A DNA stretch of 64,000 nucleotides from Amylostereum areolatum (taxonomy: Eukaryota; Basidiomycota; Agaricomycetes; Russulales; Stereaceae): positions 1,312,434 to 1,376,433 of the forward strand of contig SAXG01000007.1 of assembly GCA_012932865.1 (NCBI GenBank). Direction: 5' to 3'. Positions 11,284 through 22,302 of this stretch are shown one piece after another. Each line of letters begins with the position of its first letter. Position 1 is the first letter of the stretch. Position numbers and translations under genes: made by a program. The notes under the pieces were generated by a model. That model made no database searches, had not been told where the DNA came from, and worked only from the letters and a program-made list of their open reading frames with translations.

Positions 11284-11785
11284 GGGGACTCATGGGATGC
11301 GAGTTTGAACTTTGCGGTGCAAGACGGGGCAGGGGTTGCACTGACGGATATGTAGTGGGGTAATACCTACCTTTCAGTTCAATTTGCCTGTCCGACCTCG
11401 ATGATTTCTTGCGTGTAGAGAACATGTGCCATGTGCTCGCAAAGTGCATACGTGCATTAAGATATCTCAGTAGGTACTGCCAGGGTACTGGCGATGCACC
11501 TCCTTTTGGATTGAAAGACTCTATGCTTGACCGTGCCTACCGCCTGTGCATTCCGTTCATTGGGCCACTTGAGAGCGGAGAATTCAGAATGTGTCATCTT
11601 CATCGTTCAGCAGTGCGGTGCAGACTCTGAGTCAACTAGAGAAGGAGTAAGTGCAGCGGGTTGGGACATATGCAAGAAATGCACTTGAATAATCATTGTC
11701 CGAACCTGTCTCCAAACCTGCCTCTAAACCTGTCCCCACATCTGTCCCCGCATCTGTCTCCGAATCCGTCTCTGAATCTATTTCA
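11284..11785. other. intergenic, no gene seen
   Basis: This lies 3' of the split F-box gene. It includes a short run of CTGT(C/A)CCC-type imperfect repeats near 11698-11765. No conserved frame was found. Confidence 0.4.
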
Positions 11786-12006
11786 TTAGTGCGAGTAACC
11801 ACATCCAATAATGCCTGCCCATCGGACATCCCAATCCTCGACCGTGAACCCACATCCAATGAGCAGATTCATGTCCACCCGGCCCTTGCTTACCCATTTT
11901 CTGAAGTCTCGCACCACCATGTTCATCTCAAACTTTACGTTGACGGGATTGTTGTTGCCCCTCGCTCGCAACTCGCCGATCATGTTGACCAATGCCTGCA
12001 GCCCAT

Positions 12007-12302
12007 TGGAAGCCTGCATATAATGCAGGCGACACTAAAATGAGGGAGCGGGAGCGAAGGAGTCGGGCGGTGGAGAACAGGAACGGGACATAAATTTGGG
12101 GGAAAAGAGAAGAAGAAGGCGACTAGATACAGGCGGGCGGGTAGATATAGGAGCGCTGTTTGTGAGAGACAAATAGAGAGACGTGTAAAATGGAAGGGAA
12201 CGAGAGAGAAGGTGTCCCCGCAATGGGACGGCTTCGGCTTCAGGCGCGAACCTAGTGCCCAAAGAGGCGGCACATAGAACGGCTGTAAGCGACACGCTTA
12301 CA
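12007..12302 (-). repeat. 3' LTR of gypsy element 2
   Basis: On the minus strand it runs TGTAAGCGTGTCGCTTACAG ... CAGGCTTCCA. Both ends contain small palindromes. It matches the 28426-28721 copy over its full length with about eleven substitutions. Confidence 0.85.
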
Positions 12303-12465
12303 CTCTCCCCCACCCCAAAAAATTGGGAGCGGGGGGAGGGGGAACAGAACGCGAAATGGGCGAGAAGAGAAACAGGAAGGACGAGAAACAAACAAAAGGA
12401 GATAACATGAGGGGCACCAGCAGAACCGGACCATCCAACTCCAGGCCCAGTGCGACGGAGGGTGC

Positions 12466-12657
12466 TCAACGATGGCGGGTAGCGTGAACGGGTGGTGAGT
12501 TGGCAGCGCAAGCGGACTTGATCGAGCACAGACGGCGGTGGGGGGTGGAGGGTCGGCTCCAGGCCTCCCATACATCGAGCGCCACATTGTCATCGAGTTC
12601 AATGGCATTGATCCATTGTGAGTCCTCGAGCCCGTAGCCTCGCCAGGTGACGAGGTA
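12466..12657 (-). pseudogene. gypsy element 2 pol, chromodomain C-terminal half
   Basis: YLVTWRGYGLEDSQW is the aromatic core of a chromodomain. Its N-terminal half (EEYLVDSIVDERTFRLRKQ) lies at about 22303-22360, across TIR copy B. The two halves join in frame at a shared TA. The frame ends at 12466, about 160 bp before the 3' LTR. Chromodomains of this class target integration to marked chromatin. Confidence 0.8.
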
Positions 12658-13089
12658 CATCAGCAATTTGACACATTTTGTTGGGGCTTGTTTGAGCCAG
12701 TTGAGGAGTTGGTGAACCACCAAAACAACCTAAACAGCCCAACCCACCAACCTTCCCCCAGGGCATGTATCATTGGGGGGTTGGGCCAACTCATGGCCAA
12801 CTCAAGCATAACTAGACCTCAAGCTAGCTACAACCCTCCTAAGTAGTACTCAACTATCCCACAATGCATTTAATATCACTCAATTTTCACAATTTTCATG
12901 GTTGGTCATTTAACACACTATATTATTGCACATAGGAAACATAGACATGCTATAGATAGCAACAGTATAGTACCTGTACAGATAGTAGAAAGTAACCATG
13001 GAGAGAATGATGGGATGGCCAAAACACATCAACAGCGGACATGCTAGCATGGACATCAGCAAATAGACCCAGATGCAGATACACAGCCA

Positions 13090-13713
13090 TACCGGGTGGT
13101 GAGGACGATGATGCCGGTAGGTGGTGAGGACATCGGCAGGTGGTGAGAACGGTGGCGGTGGCGTGACAAGTGACGAGGATGTCGGCAGGTGATGAGGACA
13201 CCGGCAGGTGGCGAGGATGAGGACAATGGTAGGTGGTGAGGATGTTAGTGGGTGGTGGCGTGTGCGGGTGCGCACGTGTGTGTGTGCGAGATGCCGGAGG
13301 TGCACGTGCATGCCCATCGGGAGCGGATGCACGGATGGGCGCAGGTGTGCATGACAGGTGCGTGAGCGGGCGTGGGGGTGGTGCACGCACATGAGTGTTG
13401 GCAACCAATGCGTGAGGGGGTGGGTGCGCGAGCACCCGCAGGCGCAAGGGTGGTGCACGAGCATGGGCGCTGGCGGCGCGAGCACGGGCGGATGTTGGTG
13501 GACACGTGACGAGGATGTTGTTGGGTGGGAACATCGGTGGGTGGTGAGGACGTTGACAGGTGGAGGCAACACTGGCAGTGGCAAACAATAAGGACGGAGT
13601 GAGTTGGGTTAGGCGGAGCAGAGAAGTGACGACGCACGCTCTATCATGTGTGTGATCTTGTTTAAGGATTTTGATGGTCGCGGCAGGTGATGAGGACTTT
13701 GACGGGTGACGAG
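13090..13713. repeat. minisatellite of TIR copy B, left portion
   Basis: Imperfect repeats based on GGTGGTGAGGACRTYGGCAG. The array resumes after the chromovirus at 21804-22070. The apparent His/Pro-rich frames on the minus strand are repeat artefacts. Confidence 0.75.
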
Positions 13714-14085
13714 TGTTAGGGATCGGTCCAACAACTGGCAGATCACCCAAGTCACCTAAAGAGAGAGAGAAAGGAGGATAGATTGGCGGGAGAGGGTCCA
13801 AGTCCAGGCGTAGGGCCGAAGCAGTACGTGGGGAACGAAGAGGATGATCTAAGGAAAAGGGACGCAGAGGAGAGCCTTATATATGTACAGGATCGATGAT
13901 GCAAGAATGGTGCGAGCGGAAGAGAAAAATAAGGAAAAGGAAGGGGGAGAACGTGGTCCAGAGCGATGATGTCATAGATGGAGAGATAAGAGGAGTCAGG
14001 CTGACGACATCATGTGATGGGAAATGTAATCATGTGACTGAATGCGATGCAACGAAAAGGGAAAGGATTGAGGCGATCCGTGACA
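13714..14085 (-). repeat. 3' LTR of the chromovirus
   Basis: On the minus strand it runs TGTCACGGATCGC ... GGATCGGTCCCTAACA. The match to 21431-21803 is about 96 percent by eye. A plus-strand TTATATATG lies near its centre. Confidence 0.9.
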
Positions 14086-17000
14086 TTACCCCCTCTTGAA
14101 GGCGCGCTTTCGCCTGGAGCGCAAGTTCATCGTCCATCGTGGATGCAAGAAATTCGGCCTGGGTCAGACCCAATGATTTTAGTGATCGTGGGGCATTGGG
14201 ACGAAGGCGGTGGAACTCAGCAATAGCATCCTTGGCATGCGTTAATGCAGAGGCCGGTCTCCATTCGTTCTCAGAGTTGGGGTATCCAAGCCACTTGACG
14301 AGGTATTCAATGCCGTGTTTGTTGCGTGTGGGTCGTGAGTCAAGGATGGCTTCAATCTCGTACTCCTCGTCTTCATCAATCAGTTCTGGAGGCGGTTGAG
14401 TGAAGTTGGGGCCATGGGCATCTGTCTCTTTGTACGCTGAGAGAAGTGAGGCATGGAAGACGGGGTGGATATGCCATTTAGGGGGAAGTTGAAGGCGGTA
14501 AGTCACTGGTCCGAGGACGTCAGTGATGGTGAATGGGCCGTGTCGTTTTGCTGTGAGATTAGCTTTTGGACGTGTGGTCTTCAGGTTCTTACCATCCAGC
14601 CAGACTTTGTCACCAACTTCAAAATGCACTCCTTCCTGTGTCGAGTCGCCATTGTAGCGCTTCATCAGGTTGCGTGCCATTTCAAGACTGGCCTGCGATT
14701 CCTTGCATATTTCTTCAAGGTGCTGGAAGCGTTCTTCGATGGCAAGGTTCTTGGAGATGGGGTTGACAGAGGGGATCATTGTCGGTAGGAAACCGTAAAG
14801 CAGCTCGAATGGGGCGCGACCTGTAGCTGAATGGACACAAATGTTGTGTGAAAATTTGACGAAGGGGAGGTACTTCACCCAGTCGTCCTGCTGATAGTTG
14901 CAGAATGCCCGAAGGTACTGCTCGAACTCTTGGTTCGCCCGTTCGCTTTCACCATCCGTTTGAGGGTGGTACACTGTGCTCATCGAAGCCTTGATTCCGC
15001 CGAGTTTGGCGCAAGTCTCCTGCATAACCTTGCTTGCATACTGTGGGCCGCGGTCGGAGATCATCTGTTTCCACAGCCCGTAGTGTTGCCACACGCGGTC
15101 CAGCAAGATGTCAACGGTGCCGTTGCTGTCGATTTTTTTGGTGCACGGTGCAATGCAGATGGCCTTGGAGAGGCGGTCCACAATCATGCAGATAGCATCG
15201 TATCCATCCGAGGGAGGCAGATCAGTGACAAAGTCCGTTGTGATCACCTCGAATAGGCGTTCTGGGACGGCGTTAGGAATCATGTCGACATGGGGGTGCT
15301 GGGGACGGTTCTTGGTTGCTTGGCAAACAGCGCATCCTTCAACATAGTTGCGTACAAAGACTGACATCCCTGGCCACCAGTATTCTCGGCTGAGGAGTTC
15401 ATACGTCTTGTGGCGACCTGGATGTCCTGCCATTGGTGAGTCGTGGAATGACTTGACAATGTCACAACGTAACTCGATGTCTGCAGGTACATAGACCTTC
15501 CCTCTGAACAGAATCATCCCGTCTTCCACGTTCCATTCTTGAAGGTCCTTAACAAGTGATTGTGGCCCGTTGCGAAGGATAGCGTCCATGGCTTGTACAA
15601 CTTCAGCGTCTTTGGTGCGCGCATCTCGGATGCGTCGGCGTAGGTCAGCGTCGCCTATGGTGGTTACAGTGCGCGACCGAGTAGCGCGGATACGGAAGTA
15701 CTTGGGATCTAGGAGGACACGTTCCTTGTTGTCGTTCTCGACCCCCTCTTTAAGGTCAGGGCGTCTGGACAATGGGTCTGGTCGATGGTGAAGGCCCGGC
15801 TTGTGTGTTAGTGTGAAATCGAAGCGTGTGAGGAATCACACCCAGCAGGCCTGCCGACGACTCAGCTTTTGTGCTTCCTTGAAGTACTCCAGGTTCTTGT
15901 GGTCTGTCCAAATCTCGACCGGATGAGTTGTGCCTTCCAGATAGTGCCGCCAAGCTTCAAGTGCCCAAATAATTGCCAGCAGTTCCTTGTCATAGATGTC
16001 GTAGTTGCGTTCCGGTTCAGTAAGCGACTTGGACAGGTAGGCAACAGGATGAAGGTGACCATCTTGGCCGCGTTGCGAGAGGATGCCTCCGGTTGCGAAG
16101 TCTGAGGCATCGACTTCTACCAAGTACGGTTTCGACGGGTCAGGGAGAATCAGGACAGGGGATGAGGTGAACGCAGCTTTGAGGGCAGCGAAGGCGTCTT
16201 GACACTCTGCAGTCCAGTTCCATGGATGGTCCTTTTTGGTCAGTTCAAACAGGGGACGTGCAACCTTGGAGAAGTCCTTGATGAAGCGACGGTAGAAGTT
16301 TCCAAACCCGAGGAATGACTGAACATCCTTGACGTTACGAGGGGTGGGCCACTCCGTAATGCCCGCTACCTTGACAGGGTACATAGCAATCTGGTTGTGC
16401 GAGATAATCAAGCCAAGGTACTCAACAGAATCCTGTTCAAAGACACATTTCTCTGGCTTGAGGCAGAGGTCATTGTCCTTCAGGCGTTGCAGCACCTGCA
16501 TCATTAGTTCACGGTGTTCTTCGAGTGTCTCTGTGAAGACAAGGATGTCGTCCATGTAAATGACGACGTTGCCACCGTCGATGAGATCCTTGAAAAGTTC
16601 ATTCATCATTGCCTGGAATGTTGCAGGAGAATTCATAAGGCCAAAGAACATCACCAGAGGTTTGTACAGCCCGCGGTTCGTTTTGAAAGTGGCCTTCCAC
16701 TCGTCTCCTTTCTTGATACGGACATTGTTGTATCCCCAGCGGACGTCCATCTTGGAGAAGACCTTGGCACCCTTGAGTTTGTCGACAAGCTCGGAGATGA
16801 GTGGGAGCGGGTATTCGTTCTTGACAGTGCCTTTATTCAACGCTCGATAGTCCTGTACAGGACGAAGCTTCCCATCCTTTTTCTTGACAAAGAAGAAGGG
16901 ACTCGCCATGGATGATTTCGACGGGCGAATGTACCCCTTCTTGACGTGTTCATCGAGGAAGCTGTCCAGCTCTTGCTGCTCGGATGGGGTCAAAGGGTAC

Positions 17001-18097
17001 ACCTTGCAAGCCTTTGGTTGGAAGTCTGGTTTCAGGTCAATAGCATGGTCCCAGGGACGTCACTTAGGGAGACGTTCAGACGTAGCTTTGTCGAACACCG
17101 ACTTGAACAAGCGATATTGCTCCGGGACCATATCTTCAAATGTTTTTGTCTTGACATCAGCCGCCTTTTCTGCCAACTGTTGCGCCTTGGTGAAGGTGGC
17201 ACGTATGGCGAGGTCGTTGGACTGTTCTTCCCGTGCTAGTTGTTCGGTGGTGACTTCCTTTACGACTCCCGCAGCACGTAGGCCATCTTGGGTCCAGGAA
17301 GCCAGGACAATGTCCGACTGCTCGTCGTCATCTTCTGTGAACCACTTTGCACCTGAAGGTGTATGGCGGGGAGAACGAACACAAGCATGCCGTACACAGC
17401 GGGCAGGGATCACGTACTTTGTGTTGCTTGGGTGGTTGGTCACCTTGCGGACACGAGGTTCTTCAACTTCAACCTCGTCAGCTTCAACGACGTCAATGGG
17501 TGGTTGTGGCCCAGACCGGTGTTCCGGTTTGATGCGAAGCTTCTTGACCGGAGGTTTGTGTAGGACGCATGTGGGTGGACAGCGTGTCATGTCGACTTCT
17601 TCTCCATCCCAGTTGATTTCTAGGTTATGCTCCTTCAACCGGTGAGTTCCTAGGATCATGTCGTGATCACCGATGTCCGTGACAAAGAATTCGGCTGTTT
17701 CCTCATGATACGATTCTGTGGATTGCGCATAGATGCGAACACGCTGGGTAGTCGAATGACGTACCCATCCCATTATGTTCTCCGTTCCATCTACATTGCG
17801 GACAGGGAACGGGCGGTCAAGGGTATCCAACGAGAGCCCTTTCTTTTCTGCAAATCTTTGGCTAATGATAATGCCTTCAGCACCGCTATCCAGCAGCGCT
17901 TCAGCGTCGATTTTCCTTCCAGTGACTCGTCCAATCAGTTTGACATCCAGCAATATTGAGGGTGTGTGCCTATTCTTCATGACCGTTGACAGTTTCAAGC
18001 AGGTTGGAAGAACACGCTCACTGGATTGCATGGATGATAGTACAGAGAAACGATTTGACGATGCCATAGAAAAACCTTTGCCACCCACAGATGACAC
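14030..18097 (-). pseudogene. chromovirus pol: protease, RT, RNase H, integrase, chromodomain
   Basis: One frame with two stops, TGA 17062-17060 and TGA 15838-15836. Visible in order: retropepsin (EALLDSGAEGIIIS, ILGTHRL); RT with [20 protein letters not shown] and the catalytic [10 protein letters not shown]; RNase H with [12 protein letters not shown] and [11 protein letters not shown]; integrase with HHCC (GHPGRH...GCAVCQ), Asp in TTDFVTDLPP, Asp in ISDRGPQY and Glu in DGESERANQE; and chromodomain (YEIEAILDSR ... YLVKWLGYPNSENEW). The 3' end of the frame runs into the LTR. Both TGA codons sit where Arg is usual in the family, so CGA to TGA is likely. The frame is minus one relative to gag. 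Confidence 0.9.
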
Positions 18098-18645
18098 GAC
18101 TAGGGGGCGTTCTAAAAATCCAAGCCACCAGCGAGATCCTTCAACATCGCCGCGGCCTCCTCACGCTCCTCCTTGCCCAACTTCTTCATCTTGTTGATCA
18201 GGACCGACATCTCCTTGACTGGATCCGCATTTGAGGTTGTTGTCGCTTGAGGGGACGAGGGGGCATGCGCGGAGGGTACTCCTGAGTTTGAGTCAGTTTC
18301 CAATGCTCCTACACGTCTTCCACTGCTCGAGTCCTTGTTCGGGCAGTCGTGCAGCATGTGACCTGGTTGGCGACAGAGGAAACAACCACCTTCCTTTCGC
18401 AGACACTCGCGCTCAGCATCAGTGAGACGTCCTGGACGCCCTCCTTGGGTGCTGACTGCTCCAACGCGCGGTCCACTGCTAGTGGAGGATGAGGGTCGTG
18501 CGCTAGTGGTCGATGACGAGGTCTTCTGCTTCCGGTCTGCAGGCGATGCGAGCCGGCGGTTGCGGAGAAAGACTTCATTGAGCACGCATGCACAAACCTT
18601 CCAGTCGTCAAGAGTGGTAGGGAGCGGCCAAGTCCTCTCGCATTC

Positions 18646-20036
18646 TGTGACGACACGTGTCAATAGCCCCTATCTTTTTCCTCAAAGGGACTCACGCCCT
18701 TTTCATTTTGTTACGACAGTGGAAGGACATCACCGCGGGCAGAAGTCCATTTGAGCCCGGTTCTCACGCATTCGAAATGCGCGTCGGAAGTACAAATATC
18801 AGAAAGCCATTGTAACTAAGTCTACAGATCCAATACGATCTATTTGTAATGTCTATTAGCTCGAAATGAAGTCAATCAAAACGTGTCGTGTGGAATGCGT
18901 ATTCGACGGGAAAAAACACATTAGACACGTGATATTTCGGACCGTTTACGACCGCCTTGAAATGACTTATTTGCAATAGGACTTATCACGAAGCAAATCG
19001 AACTGATACTTCTCGTTTTGGTAGGGATCAAATGTAATATTTTGAACCTGTGTTCTCCAAGATAAAACACATTAGAAATCTGTTCCTCAGGAACTCATGA
19101 ACGGCTGAACTCAAGCCTTGTGCACCTGTGTGGGGATATGGTGATCCCTTGCCTGTATCAACCCTCAAGTGCACAAGGCTTGAGTTCAGCCGTTCATGAG
19201 TTCCTGAGGAACAGATTTCTAATGTGTTTTATCTTGGAGAACACAGGTTCAAAATATTACATTTGATCCCTACCAAAACGAGAAGTATCAGTTCGATTTG
19301 CTTCGTGATAAGTCCTATCGCAAATAAGTCATTTCAAGGCGGTCGTAAACGGTCCGAAATATCACGTGTCTAATGTGTTTTTTCCCGTCGAATACGCATT
19401 CCACACGACACGTTTTGATTGACTTCATTTCGAGCTAATAGACATTACAAATAGATCGTATTGGATCTGTAGACTTAGTTACAATGGCTTTCTGATATTT
19501 GTACTTCCGACGCGCATTTCGAATGCGTGAGAACCGGGCTCAAATGGACTTCTGCCTGCAGTGCATTGTTTTGGACTGGGGATTATGGCTGGGTTGGTCA
19601 CGTGACTAAGCACGTGTTTCTCTTCACATGACGTATCACCTGATTTCGGACTTTGGAACTCCGCTTACACGCACAGCATAGAATCAGCGCACAGGATTGG
19701 TAGAATACAATTACTGTACTTAGGATATTATGTGGGTCAAGGGGCTCTGAAGTGGGTCACCCTAGTAGTATAAAAGGAGTGCATGTAGCGAGCCTAGTCC
19801 TCATCTCGACCTCTTGGTCTTTGGACTAGGTAAGCAGTGTTTCTACTGTATCTTAGAACTGCGACTAATGCTAAACTTGGTCTTTGGACCAGTCGTTTTC
19901 AGTGCCTAAGTAGTGCCCCTGCGGCTTCGCATGCTGACCTGTGTAGTCGCGCTCGAGGAGGTTGACTTTGAGTTTCTTCCTTGTTTTTGTTGTGTGTTGT
20001 TGTCGTTGTCGGCACGTGATTGACTCTGTTGTCACA
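18646..20036 (+). mobile_element. 1391-bp solo LTR inside chromovirus gag
   Basis: It begins TGTGACGACACG, ends GACTCTGTTGTCACA and is flanked by CATTC at 18641-18645 and 20037-20041. Removal restores the gag frame. A TATA box (AGTATAAAAGGAG, near 19770-19782) and the following initiator-like region mark it as a plus-strand LTR. An 819-bp inverted repeat fills its U3. A large solo LTR is the simplest reading; a short non-autonomous LTR element is the alternative. Confidence 0.75.
18738..19556. repeat. 387-bp-arm inverted repeat (foldback)
   Basis: Arms 18738-19124 and 19170-19556 are reverse complements with a single mismatch seen by eye (TTTGCAATAGG versus TTTGCGATAGG), around a 45-base spacer. 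The outer ends read GGCAGAAGTCC and its complement. No convincing duplication of flanking bases was found. A transcript through it would fold into a long hairpin. Confidence 0.9.
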
Positions 20037-20542
20037 CATTCCTTGCGAAGGCCACTGTTCAATCCTTCTTTGAAGAAGTAGAGAACGGACTCGCCTTGGA
20101 ATCCTGAGCGTGGGAGGAGGGACTCGAATTCAGTGATGTACTGCTGCACGGGGCGGTCGCCCTGCCTGAGGTCTGCAAGGGCATTCTGAGAGGTGATGGT
20201 CTCGTCAAACTGCTTGAAGTCCTTGTCGAACTGGGCGAGGACCTCCTTGAGGGTGAGCCACTTTGTACGAGTGGTTGTACCCGCTGGCTTGTTATCCTCA
20301 GCATCGAGGATCTCCTCCTGGAGCAGCTCTGTCCATACGCCGGCGACTGAGCCTTCCATCAGAGAAAGCATCAGCTGTATCTGGTCATCGTCGCTTGCGT
20401 ACTTCTTGCTGTTTGCCCTAAGGAACATGCGGACGGCCTTTTTGAAGCGACACGACTCTTTGCGATCGCCGGTGAATGGCTTAGGCTTAACGCCTATCTC
20501 GCCGGTGGAGGGGGTAGGGGTGGTCGAGGCTGGCTGAGACAT

Positions 20543-21425
20543 GGTGGTTGCGGGTGGTTGCGGGCGGTTGAAATGGGGGGAGAGGGTTAACAGGAGCTGC
20601 AGGGGACTGATGGGGACTTTGAACAGGTGGAGAGCCTGGTGTAGAGGGGGGTAGGGGAACTGCGAGTGCGTTGCGGAAGGATGCAACACGTTCCAATGTA
20701 CGGTTCGTCGTCCACCGAGGGTGAGGGCGTAGTACTCGCCTGGGTTAGCTCCACGAGTGAAGCCGAGAGGGAAGTCTGGAGTGGTGGCATGGGGGGAGGA
20801 TTCGGAAGCGATGGTGGTGTCTAGAAAAAGTCCGCCGCGATGGGGCGACGACCTAAGAGGCGAGCGGTGAGGTAGGAGGCCTTGAGAGCCTGGCAGATCT
20901 TGTGCTGATGACGACGCTGTTGCAGCTCCTTGTGGCTGGTGATCGTTCAACGGAGTGGTGGTGGCGGAGTAGATTTGGGAATAGGGAGGGCAAAGTTATA
21001 GACGGTGGGGAAGCTTTGACGGACGAGCGATGGTGGCAGATGGGTGTTGGAACAGGTGTGCCAGGTGGGGGAATGGATGGAGAACTCGAAGCGGTTCTGA
21101 TCTATATCGAAGCGCACAACAATGCGAGCATAGAGGCAGAGGATCGTCTGCCTACCGTGACCATGGTTCCAGCGCCACTCGTAAATGCGGCAGTTGACTC
21201 CGTGAACTTTCCAGGTGTGCTCTTTGCAGAGGAGCTCAAGGGCGCGTAGGCGATCGATAGTGACAGCGTCTTCTCGAGGCCAAGGGAAGGGAGTGTCGCG
21301 GGTGGAGTTGAAGGTTTGGAGGTTGAATGCGATGAAGATCGGTTGATCGAGTGGTTCCAGGATGGGGGATTTAACGTCATAAAGATGGCAAGGGATGTGG
21401 TGAAGTGGGTGTGGGGGAGATCATC
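20543..21425 (-). pseudogene. leader ORF between chromovirus 5' LTR and gag
   Basis: Upstream of gag, two overlapping minus-strand frames look coding. The first (about 21422-20947) reads ILEPLDQPIFIAFNLQTFNS ... ICRIYEWRWNHGHGRQTI-type sequence without a Met in frame. An ATG (MISPTPTSPHPLPSL) lies in the frame that a one-base indel near 21380 would join to it. The first frame ends at TGA 20949-20947, and the second (20950 downward, GFTRGANPGEYYALTLGGRR) continues into the gag frame. I do not recognise the product. Standard chromoviruses start with gag. Confidence 0.45.
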
Positions 21426-21430
21426 TTAGT

Positions 21431-21803
21431 GTTAGGGATCGGTCCAACGACTGGCAGATCACCCAAGTCACCCAAAGAGAGAGAGAGAAAGGAGGATAGA
21501 TTGGCGGGAGAGGGTCCAAGTCCAGGTGTAGGGCCGAAGCAGTACGTGGGGAACGAAGAGGACAATCTAAGGAAAAGGGACGCAGAGGAGAGCCTTATAT
21601 ATGTACAGGATTGATGATGCAAGAATGGTGCGAGTGGGAGAGAACAATAAGGAAAAGGAAGGGGGAGAACATGGTCCGGAGCAATGATGTCATAGATGGG
21701 GAGATAAGAGGAGTCAGGCTGACGACATCATGTGATGGGAAATGTAATCATGTGACTGAACGCGATGCAACGAAAAGGGAAAGGATTGAGGCGATCCGTG
21801 ACA
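21431..21803 (-). repeat. 5' LTR of the chromovirus
   Basis: Partner of 13714-14085, one base longer (net) because of an extra GA in a GA run plus small differences. The right edge is followed by the ACGAG target copy. Confidence 0.9.
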
Positions 21804-22302
21804 ACGAGGATGGCGACGTTGGCAGTGATGAGGGCAATAACGTTGGCGGGTGATGAGGCCAGCTACGTTGGCGGGTGACGAGGGCTAGGTGATGAGGGTG
21901 GTGGCAGAGGGTGCATGGGTGCGGAATGCAAGGAGGCCGCCGCCGCATGTAGCGACCACAGCAGCAGCGATGGTGGCAGCGACAGTGGCGGCAATGGCGA
22001 CGAGTGGTGGAGGGGAGAGGAGAGAAAAGAGGATGGTGGTGGTGAGTGAGTGAGTGAGACGTCAACGTGGCAGACAAGTTCGAATGAGGAGAAAAGTCTC
22101 ACGGTATCTGTGGCTTTAGGGCAGGCCTAATCCGCCCTTCGGATCAAATCTTGATGTGCTCAGGGAAGTTGATGCCAGTTGCTAGGCCCGGCCGAGTTGC
22201 CGGCGGGTTCGCCAACTCGGTCAGGCTGGACAACTGATCAAACTCGTTAACTACATCAAAACTGTCGGCAACCCTTCAACAAAAAGTGCCCACTTGCTGA
22301 TG

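Larger units (their letters stand above)
18112..20542 (-). pseudogene. chromovirus gag, split by a solo LTR
   Basis: Gag starts at the ATG complementary to 20540-20542 (MSQPASTTPTPSTGEIG). It has a capsid-like region (KPFTGDRKESCRFKKAVRMF ... FKEGLNSGLRKE), is interrupted at 20036-18646, and continues in frame (CERTWPLPTTLDDWK). It ends with a zinc knuckle CFLCRQPGHMLHDC, then TAG at 18114-18112. The target copy CATTC lies on each side of the insert. The last codons GAT TTT TAG form a run of five T, where a minus-one slip would enter the pol frame. Confidence 0.85.
13714..21803 (-). mobile_element. Ty3/gypsy chromovirus, complete with LTRs (gypsy element 1)
   Basis: An 8090-bp element on the minus strand, with LTRs 13714-14085 and 21431-21803 and an exact ACGAG duplication (13709-13713, 21804-21808). 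Order from the 5' LTR: leader ORF, gag, protease, RT, RNase H, integrase, chromodomain, purine-rich tract (AAGAGGGGGTAA), 3' LTR. Gag contains a solo LTR insertion. Pol has two TGA codons. LTRs differ at about sixteen sites, mostly CpG transitions. It is inactive as it stands. Confidence 0.9.
12658..22302. mobile_element. TIR element with minisatellite core, copy B, split by a chromovirus
   Basis: Left terminus CATCAGCAATTTGACACATT and right terminus (inverted) CATCAGCAAGTGGGCACTTT match each other and copy A. The element lies in the chromodomain of gypsy element 2, with TA (or palindromic GTAC) repeated at both edges. Its own sequence is about 1.55 kb: 12658-13713 plus 21809-22302. The right part carries the TTTAGGGCAGGCCTAAT block shared with copy A. 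It encodes no recognisable protein. Confidence 0.75.

Noticed and set aside
12007..12302. SINE or host gene fragment for the 296-bp repeat
   Set aside because: TG...CA ends, position outside gag and after pol, and the CCCAT duplication show it is an LTR.
12910..13801. His/Pro-rich minus-strand frames
   Set aside because: Repeat-derived in TIR copy B; they cross the chromovirus LTR boundary, so they are not a real gene.
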